NCBI GenBank assembly: GCA_947071285.1
Contig: CAMTFK010000183.1
Coordinates: 1-9,138 of the forward strand
Source of the DNA: an uncultured Bacteroides sp.
Lineage (GTDB): Bacteria; Bacteroidota; Bacteroidia; Bacteroidales; Bacteroidaceae
DNA length: 9,138 nt
Direction: 5' to 3'
A program made the translations under genes and the position numbers. The notes beneath the pieces are model-generated. The model searched no databases. It was not told where the DNA came from and saw nothing but the letters and a program-made list of their open reading frames with translations. Positions 1 to 5,861 of the stretch are shown one piece after another (positions within the stretch are counted from its first letter, which is position 1; the number at the start of each line of letters is the position of its first letter).

Positions 1-1223
1 GTGGTATGGAGCTGGATAAGAACCACCGCTTCACGAAGAAGGGCGAGACGAAAGAACTCTTTAACCTGGATATGCCCAAGCATGGCTGGGAGCGTTTCGG
101 TGAGAACCATACGGACACTGTACTGGGCGGATATATCGAAGGTCCCTGGCTGACGAAGCACAACGGGAAATACTATATGCAATACGGTGCACCGGGCACA
201 GAGTTTAATGTCTATGCCGACGGTGTCTATGTGGCAGACCACCCGATGGGACCTTATACCTATCAGAAGCACAATCCCGTTTCCTATAAACCGGGCGGAT
301 ATATGAATGGTGCCGGACATGGAAGCACCGTCCTTGGACCCGGCGGGCAGTACTGGCATTTTGCTTCGATGTCCCTCTCCATCAATGTGAACTGGGAGCG
401 ACGCCTTTGTATGTTTCCTGCGGGGTTCGATAAAGACGGCATTATGTATTGCGACACCCGTTTCGGAGATTACCCTCGCTATGCACCTGCTGTTCCGGGT
501 AAAGCCGGTGAATTCAGGGGCTGGATGCTGCTTTCCTATGACAAACCGGTCACCGCTTCCACCACAAAAGGGGAATTCCAACCCTCTGCACTGACGGATG
601 AACTCACTAAGACCTTCTGGTTGGCCGAAGCCAACGATGAGCGCCAATGGGTAATGATCGATTTGGAGAAGCCTGCCGATGTATGTGCCATTCAGATTAA
701 CTATCATGACTATCAGAGTGACATGTACGGCCGTTACGAAGACCTCCGCCACCGCTACATCATTGAAGGCTCGCTGGACGGACAGGACTGGAAAGTGCTG
801 GTGGACCGCAAAGAGAGCTATAAGGACACTCCGAATGATTATGTAGAACTGTCCCTGCCCTGCCCGGCACGCTATATCCGCTACAAGAACATAGACGTGC
901 CTACTCCGAACCTGGCTATTTCCGAGCTTCGCGTATTCGGACTGGGTACAGGCAAGACGCCGCAACAGCCGAAAAAGCTGACGCTTGACCGCTATGCCGA
1001 CCGTCGTGACATCGCCATCAGTTGGGAGCCTGTGAAAGGTGCGCAGGGCTACAACGTGTTGTGGGGCATCGCTCCCGATAAACTTTACAGTTCCTGGATG
1101 GTGTATGGTAAGAATGACCTGCTGATGAAATCTCTCACTACCGGCCAGGATTACTATTTCTGTGTGGAGGCATTCAATGAAAATGGTGTATCTTTACGCT
1201 CGGAAGTAAAACATGTAAAATAG
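1..1223 (+). CDS. GH43-like glycosidase with discoidin and fibronectin-III modules, 5' end missing
   Basis: The reading frame is open at the left edge, so the N-terminus lies outside the window and the first ATG at position 6 is internal. Numbering from that Met, residues 1-175 look like the second half of a five-bladed beta-propeller of glycoside hydrolase family 43. Glu45 in an EGP motif followed by a KHNGKYY stretch fits the family's general acid, and His105 in GHGS fits its conserved histidine. The two catalytic aspartates would lie upstream. Residues about 176-312 resemble an F5/8 type C (discoidin, CBM32-like) sugar-binding domain ending in AISELRVFG. Residues about 322-404 resemble a fibronectin type III domain. 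The family mostly removes arabinose or xylose from plant polysaccharides; the substrate here cannot be read. A secreted or surface location is inferred, since any signal peptide is outside the window. The esterase gene begins 8 bp after the stop, which suggests one transcript. Confidence 0.82.
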   Translation, partial: GMELDKNHRFTKKGETKELFNLDMPKHGWERFGENHTDTVLGGYIEGPWLTKHNGKYYMQYGAPGTEFNVYADGVYVADHPMGPYTYQKHNPVSYKPGGYMNGAGHGSTVLGPGGQYWHFASMSLSINVNWERRLCMFPAGFDKDGIMYCDTRFGDYPRYAPAVPGKAGEFRGWMLLSYDKPVTASTTKGEFQPSALTDELTKTFWLAEANDERQWVMIDLEKPADVCAIQINYHDYQSDMYGRYEDLRHRYIIEGSLDGQDWKVLVDRKESYKDTPNDYVELSLPCPARYIRYKNIDVPTPNLAISELRVFGLGTGKTPQQPKKLTLDRYADRRDIAISWEPVKGAQGYNVLWGIAPDKLYSSWMVYGKNDLLMKSLTTGQDYYFCVEAFNENGVSLRSEVKHVK

Positions 1224-1231
1224 TGATTCAA

Positions 1232-2002
1232 ATGAAACGAATAATCAGTGTAGTTTGCGTGCTGTTCTCTTTGTTGTCCCTTTCGGCACAGGAGACTTAT
1301 CAGAAAGAAACCTTTATTTCTTCCCGTGGTGATACGTTACCCTATCGCCTGCTGCGTCCCGAAACGGTGAAAGCCGGAGAGAAATACCCTTTAGTGCTTT
1401 TCCTGCACGGCGCCGGAGAGCGTGGCAACGACAATGAAAGACAGTTGACGCATGGAGGACAGATGTTCCTCAACCCGGTGAACAGGGAGAAGTATCCTGC
1501 ATTCGTGCTTGTGCCGCAATGCCCTGTGAGCGGCTATTGGGCGTATATGGAACGTCCTGCTTCATTCATGCCGGGCGAGATGCCATTGGATAATCCCCTC
1601 ACTCCTGTATTTCAGACGGTGAAAGATTTGCTGGATACGTACTTGGCAATGCCGCAGGTTGATAAGAATCGCATTTATATAATAGGACTCTCTATGGGCG
1701 GTATGGGTACGTTTGATATGGCTATCCGTTATCCTGAGATATTCGCAGCCGCAGTTCCTGTCTGCGGAACGGTGAATCCTGCCCGCCTGAAAGCTGCCAA
1801 ACAGGTGAAATTCCGTATCTTCCACGGCGATGCCGACAATGTGGTTACTCCGGAAGGTTCGCGTGCGGCATATAAAGCCTTGAAGGCTGTCGGTGCTGAT
1901 GTGGAATACATCGAATTCCCCGGTTGCAATCATGGCAGTTGGAATCCTGCATTCAATTATCCCGGATTTATGGAGTGGATATTCAGTCAGAAGAAGAAAT
2001 GA
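1232..2002 (+). CDS. secreted alpha/beta-hydrolase, esterase / PHB-depolymerase-like
   Basis: This 256-residue protein starts with a signal peptide: MKR, a hydrophobic stretch to about residue 17, then LSAQ with likely cleavage after Ala19. There is no lipobox, so a periplasmic or secreted enzyme is expected. The alpha/beta-hydrolase fold is shown by the oxyanion strand LFLHGAGERG (57-66), nucleophile Ser154 in GLSMGG, acid Asp202 in HGDADNVV and His234 in GCNHGSW. It resembles the esterase / dienelactone-hydrolase / prolyl-oligopeptidase-like proteins of Bacteroides glycan loci, and might remove acyl groups from a polysaccharide cleaved by the neighbouring glycosidase; the substrate is inferred only. 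A GTG at 1223 in the same frame overlaps the previous stop codon, but the ATG at 1232 gives a typical charged signal-peptide start and is preferred. A strong hairpin terminator follows. Confidence 0.85.
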   Translation: MKRIISVVCVLFSLLSLSAQETYQKETFISSRGDTLPYRLLRPETVKAGEKYPLVLFLHGAGERGNDNERQLTHGGQMFLNPVNREKYPAFVLVPQCPVSGYWAYMERPASFMPGEMPLDNPLTPVFQTVKDLLDTYLAMPQVDKNRIYIIGLSMGGMGTFDMAIRYPEIFAAAVPVCGTVNPARLKAAKQVKFRIFHGDADNVVTPEGSRAAYKALKAVGADVEYIEFPGCNHGSWNPAFNYPGFMEWIFSQKKK

Positions 2003-2027
2003 AGAGGGTGAAACTCTCTTATTTTAT

Positions 2028-2055
2028 GGGCACTCTTTTAGGAGAGTGCCCTTTT
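2028..2055 (+). terminator. intrinsic terminator after the esterase gene
   Basis: A perfect 9-bp stem (GGGCACTCT at 2028-2036 with AGAGTGCCC at 2043-2051) closes a 6-base loop and is followed by TTTTCATTTCTT. The T-rich tail is on the plus-strand side, so it serves the esterase transcript. Read from the converging ispG side the same hairpin is followed by ATAAAATAAG, a poor tail, so it would be at best a weak terminator for ispG. Confidence 0.85.
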
Positions 2056-2083
2056 CATTTCTTGTGGTATTCTAAGTATTTTC

Positions 2084-3931
2084 TTACAGATTATTCTCTG
2101 TATAATCCCCATTCGCCTTAATCAGCTCAATCAGCTTCTCCACCGCTTCTTCTTCGGGGATATTCTTTTCGATGCATTCTTTCTTCTTATACAGGCTGAC
2201 CTTCCCGCGTCCGGCGCCTACGTAGCCGTAATCGGCATCCGCCATTTCGCCCGGGCCGTTCACGATGCATCCCATGATGCCTATCTTCAAGCCTTTCAGA
2301 TGCGAGGTTGCCGCTTTCACGCGAGCTATGGTGCTCTGCAAATCGAACAGGGTGCGGCCGCAACCGGGGCAGGAGATGAACTCCGTCTTGCTGGTGCGCA
2401 CGCGTCCGGCTTGCAGGATGCCGAAGGCGGTGGCATCTACCACGGCATGGCTGAGGCTTCCCTGATTGAACAGGAAGATACCGTCGCACAAACCATCGAA
2501 GATAAGCGCTCCCATGTCGGCGGCAGATTTTATCTGTAAGTCTTCCGCCTCATTCTCCATGTAGTGCTGGAAGAAAACAACCGGGTTCTTCAATCCCTCT
2601 TTCATCAACTGATGAACCAGGGCACGGTGTTCGCCGAGCCGATTGGGGTGGTTGCTTTGTGACACAATCACTACTTCGGGATGATGTTTCAGGCAGGCAA
2701 TCACTTCCTCTGTCTGTGCCATGTAGGGCATGAAGAGGAATTTTAAATCTGCCTGGCAACTGCCCATAAGGGGGAGTTGCTCGTAGTTGAAAGCAGGATA
2801 CGTTCCGGCTTCGCCTTGCCATACGTCGGCATCGAGGATATATTCTACTCCCTGTTCGCGTACTTCGGGCAGTGCACGGCCCGCATAGATATAATCGGGA
2901 GTGAATTGCGGGTTCGTTTCAAACTTTCCGTCCATGCGCTCGGCAATCACTACCGGGAGATGTTCTCCGCCGATGTTGCGCACGGCTGCCGTTTCGCGCC
3001 GGGAGGGAGAGAGGTAGTTGAAGTCTTCCGCTTCCACTCCGGGAATGTAGGGATGGTTCTGATGCTGCATGATGTAGTCCACCAGTTTGCGGGCAACAGG
3101 TATCTCTGCCTCGGGCGCTTCACTCAAAGACACACGGATGGTGTCGCCCAGACCGTCGGACAGTAAGGCACCGATGCCCAGGGCGGACTTGATGCGTCCA
3201 TCTTCACCGTCTCCGGCTTCCGTCACGCCGAGATGCAGGGGGAATTGCATTCCCTCTTGCTCCATCACGGCAGCCAGCAGGCGCACGGTCTTCACCATTA
3301 CCACCGTATTAGAGGCCTTGATGGAAATCACGACGTCTGTGAAGTTCTCTTCCACACAGATGCGCAGGAATTCCATGCACGACTCCACCATACCTTCCGG
3401 CGTATCGCCGTAGCGGGACATAATGCGGTCGGACAGTGAGCCGTGGTTCACGCCGATGCGGATGGCTGTGTAGTTCTCCTTGCAGATATTGAGGAAGGGG
3501 ACGAAGCGGTCGCGTATCTTTTGCAACTCCTGCGCGTACTCCTCGTCTGTATATTCCAGATGCTTGAAGGTGCGGGCGGCGTCCACATAGTTGCCCGGAT
3601 TGATGCGTACCTTCTCCACATACTGTGCCGCTACGTCGGCCACCTTCGGGTTGAAGTGGATGTCGGCCACCAGCGGAACCATATATCCGTCCTGGCGCAG
3701 TGCGGCGTTGATGTTCATCAGATTTTCCGCTTCCTTGATGCCTTGTGCCGTGAGGCGCACGTATTCTCCTCCTGCATCTACAATCCGTTTAGCTTGTGCC
3801 ACGCAGGCTTCGGTATCCTGTGTGGCGGTGTTCGTCATACTCTGTATGCGTATAGGATTGGAGCCGCCCATAGGGGTGGCTCCAATGTTTACTTCTGATG
3901 TTTCCCGACGGGAATAGTTGAATAAATCCAC
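2084..3931 (-). CDS. ispG: IspG, (E)-4-hydroxy-3-methylbut-2-enyl-diphosphate synthase, three-domain type
   Basis: This cytosolic iron-sulfur enzyme converts methylerythritol cyclodiphosphate to HMBPP, the penultimate step of the MEP isoprenoid pathway. The 615-residue protein is much longer than the roughly 370-residue E. coli form. It has an N-terminal TIM barrel (about 1-280, with IRIQSMTNT, VADIHFNP, RIGVNHGS and HLGVTEAGDGEDGR), an inserted domain (about 285-500) and a C-terminal [4Fe-4S] domain. Cluster ligands Cys521 and Cys524 (CPGC), Cys555 (MGC) and Glu562 (NGPGE) are all present. The insertion is the known form in Bacteroidetes, Chlamydiae, plants and apicomplexa. The start is GTG at 3931-3929; the frame is closed by a TAA at 3946-3944 and no other start lies between. 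It is the last gene of the minus-strand array, with purE 110 bp upstream across a long inverted repeat. Confidence 0.97.
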   Translation of the reverse strand: MDLFNYSRRETSEVNIGATPMGGSNPIRIQSMTNTATQDTEACVAQAKRIVDAGGEYVRLTAQGIKEAENLMNINAALRQDGYMVPLVADIHFNPKVADVAAQYVEKVRINPGNYVDAARTFKHLEYTDEEYAQELQKIRDRFVPFLNICKENYTAIRIGVNHGSLSDRIMSRYGDTPEGMVESCMEFLRICVEENFTDVVISIKASNTVVMVKTVRLLAAVMEQEGMQFPLHLGVTEAGDGEDGRIKSALGIGALLSDGLGDTIRVSLSEAPEAEIPVARKLVDYIMQHQNHPYIPGVEAEDFNYLSPSRRETAAVRNIGGEHLPVVIAERMDGKFETNPQFTPDYIYAGRALPEVREQGVEYILDADVWQGEAGTYPAFNYEQLPLMGSCQADLKFLFMPYMAQTEEVIACLKHHPEVVIVSQSNHPNRLGEHRALVHQLMKEGLKNPVVFFQHYMENEAEDLQIKSAADMGALIFDGLCDGIFLFNQGSLSHAVVDATAFGILQAGRVRTSKTEFISCPGCGRTLFDLQSTIARVKAATSHLKGLKIGIMGCIVNGPGEMADADYGYVGAGRGKVSLYKKKECIEKNIPEEEAVEKLIELIKANGDYTENNL

Positions 3932-3937
3932 GATATT

Positions 3938-4034
3938 TAGTGATTAGTGGTTAGTGATTAGTGATTAACGATTGGTGATATATAAAACTACTATAGTACA
4001 GCCTGCTTATCACTAATCACTAACCACTAATCAC
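3938..4034. repeat. heptamer array folded into a 26-bp perfect inverted repeat, purE-ispG gap
   Basis: The left arm (3940-3965) and right arm (4009-4034) are exact reverse complements over 26 bp, with a 43-base spacer. The left side is a tandem of seven-base units: tagtgat (3938), tagtggt (3945), tagtgat (3952), tagtgat (3959), then diverged taacgat (3966) and tggtgat (3973). The right side repeats the pattern reversed as atcacta/accacta. The structure fills nearly all of the gap, from 8 bases after the purE stop to 9 bases before the ispG start, so a purE-ispG transcript would carry a long A/U-rich hairpin immediately before the ispG start codon. No T tract marks it as a terminator. Confidence 0.9.
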
Positions 4035-4041
4035 CCCTTAT

Positions 4042-4551
4042 TTAGTTCGTTTTAAATTCGTACTTCACCTCTTTCAGTTCCTCGTTCGCCTTTACGATTT
4101 TCTTTTTCAGTCCTTCTTTGTAGGCAGCGAAGGTTTCGGCAAGGTTTTCGTCGCTCAAAGCCAACATCTGTATGGCAAGAATGGCGGCGTTCATGGCACC
4201 ATTGATGGCAACTGTAGCTACGGGGATTCCGGGAGGCATCTGGATGATAGAATAGAGTGCATCTACGCCATCCAGCACAGAACCTTTAACGGGAACTCCG
4301 ATAACGGGCAGTGTCGTGTTGGCTGCGATGACTCCGGGCAGTGCGGCGGCCATGCCGGCTGCTGCAATAATCACTTTTACACCGCGTCCGCGGGCATTCT
4401 TGGCAAAATCTTCTACTGCTTCCGGCGTGCGGTGGGCAGAGAGAGCGTTCATTTCGAACGGTACATGTAAATCATTCAGCAGTTGAGCCGCCTTTTCCAT
4501 AACGGGAAGGTCGGAGGTACTGCCCATGATGATGCTTACTAATGGAGACAT
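4042..4551 (-). CDS. purE: PurE, N5-carboxyaminoimidazole ribonucleotide mutase
   Basis: PurE moves the carboxyl group of N5-CAIR to give CAIR in de novo purine synthesis, in the cytosol as an octamer. At 169 residues it has the usual length of the single-domain bacterial enzyme. Visible family motifs are GSTSDLPVM (10-18, with Ser11 and Asp14 in the nucleotide phosphate-binding position), SAHRTP (38-43, with the catalytic His40 and Arg41), AAGMAAALPGV (64-74) and VIGVPV (83-88). The C-terminal 25 residues form a charged helix. In the AAALPG stretch an Ala stands where many PurE proteins have His; I take this as a lineage variant. The ATG at 4551 is preceded by A/T-rich sequence without a Shine-Dalgarno. 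purK is not in the window. gcvH is 81 bp upstream and ispG 110 bp downstream on the same strand. Confidence 0.96.
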   Translation of the reverse strand: MSPLVSIIMGSTSDLPVMEKAAQLLNDLHVPFEMNALSAHRTPEAVEDFAKNARGRGVKVIIAAAGMAAALPGVIAANTTLPVIGVPVKGSVLDGVDALYSIIQMPPGIPVATVAINGAMNAAILAIQMLALSDENLAETFAAYKEGLKKKIVKANEELKEVKYEFKTN

Positions 4552-4558
4552 AATTATT

Positions 4559-4645
4559 TAGTTATTAGTGGTTAGTGATTAGTGATTAGTAAGCTGATAT
4601 TGCGCAGCCGACTAATCACTAATCACTAATAGTTAATCGTTAATC
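4559..4645. repeat. heptamer array with a 19-bp inverted repeat, gcvH-purE gap, running into gcvH
   Basis: TTAGTGATTAGTGATTAGT at 4572-4590 is the exact reverse complement of 4611-4629, separated by 20 bases. The left units are tagttat (4559), tagtggt (4566), tagtgat (4573) and tagtgat (4580). The right units are actaatc (4611), actaatc (4618), actaata (4625), gttaatc (4632) and gttaatc (4639). The last two units are inside gcvH: they encode Ile124, Asn125, Asp126 and the TAA stop. Unit sequence and fold match the repeat between purE and ispG, so these are two copies of one repeat type. Confidence 0.88.
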
Positions 4646-5013
4646 AACGCTTTATAGGCGGCAGCATCCAGCAGGGAGTCGAAGTCGGCATCAGCATCCG
4701 GTTTCATCTTGATGAGCCAGCCTTCGCCGTACGGGTCTTTGTTTACCAGCTCCGGTTGGTCGGCAAGGGCTTCATTCTGTTCCAGAATCTCACCGCCTAC
4801 GGGCAAGAAAAGGTCTGAAATGGTTTTCACTACTTCGATGGTTCCGAACACCTCATCGGCAGCCAGCGTTTCGCCTTCGGCCTGGATATCTACAAATACG
4901 ATATCACCCAGTTGTGACTGAGCATAATCGGTGATTCCTACATAAGCTACATCGCCTTCAAGGCGTATCCACTCGTGTTCTTTGGTGTACTTTACATTTT
5001 CCGGGAAGTTCAT
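4633..5013 (-). CDS. gcvH: GcvH, glycine cleavage system H protein
   Basis: GcvH is the small lipoylated carrier that shuttles the aminomethyl group between the P, T and L proteins of glycine cleavage in the cytosol. The 126-residue protein has normal length and the typical opening with KYTKEHEWIRL (8-18). Lys63 in GTIEVVKTISDLFLP is the lipoyl-attachment lysine, followed by the conserved LVNKDPYGEGWLIKM (89-103). The ATG at 5013 (MNFPENVKYT) is preferred over the ATG at 5019, which only adds Met-Ile and does not fit the usual N-terminus. The last three codons and the stop fall inside a heptamer repeat, so the C-terminal IND is probably repeat-derived. No gcvT or gcvP lies nearby. Confidence 0.96.
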   Translation of the reverse strand: MNFPENVKYTKEHEWIRLEGDVAYVGITDYAQSQLGDIVFVDIQAEGETLAADEVFGTIEVVKTISDLFLPVGGEILEQNEALADQPELVNKDPYGEGWLIKMKPDADADFDSLLDAAAYKALIND

Positions 5014-5036
5014 AATCATATTATTTTAAAGGTTAA

Positions 5037-5078
5037 TACTATATTAAGTATAAATTATCAACTATTAATTATTCATTA
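5037..5078. repeat. six degenerate AT-rich heptamers upstream of gcvH
   Basis: Six consecutive seven-base units run without a break: tactata, ttaagta, taaatta, tcaacta, ttaatta, ttcatta. Position 1 is always T, positions 6 and 7 are always T and A, and position 4 is A in five of six, giving TnAAnTA. AT-rich sequence makes such patterns easier by chance, so this is less certain than the GATTAGT arrays. It lies in the leader of gcvH, downstream of the PAP2-like gene. No TAnnTTTG promoter was found in this gap on the minus strand. Confidence 0.5.
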
Positions 5079-5109
5079 CGCCTGTGATTCTTTTCACTCT
5101 CAACTTCTT

Positions 5110-5775
5110 TCAGAAGAGGAAAATACGGAACAGGATATTGCTCAGTGGATGAAGCACCAATAAGGAACAAATCAATCCGACGGCAAAACCTACCAGTACT
5201 TCTCCTAACGTATGATGTTGCAAAATGATGCGTGCCGTGCCCAAAACGCCTGCAATGAGGATGAACAGGCACAACCACCAGATAGGGTTGTAGCCAAACA
5301 GGGCGCTGAAAGAAACCAGTCCGCCTACGATGGCTCCCACGCCTGCCATGTGCTCGCTCAGCTTCCATTTCAGGTTGACGATGATGCAGATAACCATCAT
5401 GATGAGGGCGGCAAGAATAATCCCCGTCATGTACCAGGGGATGTTGAGCCGGTGCATCATCACCAGGCAGAATACATATGAGGTTATGGTGAGCATAAAC
5501 GGCATGAAGCGCCGTTTGCGTTCGCCCAGGTCTTCCGGGCTGAAACCGTTGATCTTGCGGAACAGGAAGATGGTGAGTGTCGGCATGAGGATGGTGAAGC
5601 AGTATACTACTCCCAACACAATCAGCTTATACTGGATAGGCATGATGCGCAGATATGAGAACAGGAATAAAATCAGGAATGCCAGGAAAGGGATGGAAAA
5701 CGGCGTGAATACGGCCGAAATCACCCGGGCTGTCCTTATTAAGGTTCTGTCTGCTACGATATGTTGTTCTTCCAT
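5110..5775 (-). CDS. PAP2-like integral membrane phosphatase family protein
   Basis: The 221-residue protein is largely hydrophobic, with about six or seven membrane segments (roughly 17-43, 50-72, 92-109, 114-134, 145-161, 164-181, 192-211). It matches the PAP2 (type 2 phosphatidic acid phosphatase) superfamily best at its third motif: Arg182-x5-His188-x3-Glu192 in ARIILQHHTLGEVLVG, near the classical SRxxxxxHxxxD. The second motif, normally PSGH, is here LSEHMAG with His142. The first motif is not clear, though a basic stretch GERKRRFMPF (84-93) sits where it would be expected. PAP2 enzymes act on lipid phosphates such as undecaprenyl or phosphatidylglycerol phosphates; activity here is not proven. 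The ATG at 5775 is chosen over an in-frame TTG at 5790, which only adds five residues. It lies between rpoN (86 bp upstream) and gcvH (96 bp downstream). Confidence 0.78.
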   Translation of the reverse strand: MEEQHIVADRTLIRTARVISAVFTPFSIPFLAFLILFLFSYLRIMPIQYKLIVLGVVYCFTILMPTLTIFLFRKINGFSPEDLGERKRRFMPFMLTITSYVFCLVMMHRLNIPWYMTGIILAALIMMVICIIVNLKWKLSEHMAGVGAIVGGLVSFSALFGYNPIWWLCLFILIAGVLGTARIILQHHTLGEVLVGFAVGLICSLLVLHPLSNILFRIFLF

Positions 5776-5788
5776 GAATTGAATTCTC

Positions 5789-5809
5789 AAATTAATAATT
5801 AATAATTAA
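5789..5809. repeat. short AT-rich heptamer run
   Basis: Three seven-base units, aaattaa, taattaa and taattaa, are contiguous just upstream of the PAP2-like gene start. This is a short version of the period-seven runs found in the other gaps of the same gene array. Confidence 0.4.
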
Positions 5810-5843
5810 AGAATGAAAAGGAGCCGCACGGCTTTCATTCTTT
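5808..5843 (-). terminator. possible hairpin terminator or processing site after rpoN
   Basis: AAAGAATGAAA (5808-5818) and TTTCATTCTTT (5833-5843) are perfect 11-bp complements, with a further AGCCG/CGGCT core (5822-5826 with 5829-5833) around a very short loop. Read on the minus strand, 19 bases beyond the rpoN stop, the hairpin ends in TTTTCATTCTTTAATTATT, a T-rich tail compatible with intrinsic termination. A direct repeat CATTCTTTCA (5836-5845 and 5852-5861) adjoins it. If it terminates, the PAP2-like gene needs its own promoter; none with a good -7 box was seen. Confidence 0.45.
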
Positions 5844-5861
5844 CACTTTTTCATTCTTTCA

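Noticed and set aside
1562..2121. Open frames overlapping the esterase gene and its terminator
   Set aside because: They overlap the catalytic-triad coding region or run through the terminator hairpin and have no support of their own.
2187..3917. Several open frames of 60-150 codons opposite or within ispG
   Set aside because: They overlap a full-length conserved enzyme, have arginine/histidine/cysteine-rich low-similarity translations and no promoter; they are byproducts of ispG codon use.
3983..3990. Minus-strand TAGTTTTA as a -7 box for ispG inside the hairpin spacer
   Set aside because: It mismatches the final G of TAnnTTTG and has no TTTG at the proper distance upstream.
3938..4645. 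A CRISPR-like array from the repeated GATTAGT units
   Set aside because: Units are seven bases, contiguous and inverted, without unique spacers of regular length, and no cas gene is present.
5776..5790. TTG at 5790 as start of the PAP2-like gene
   Set aside because: It only adds MRIQF, lies in the AT-repeat border, and a regular ATG follows at 5775.
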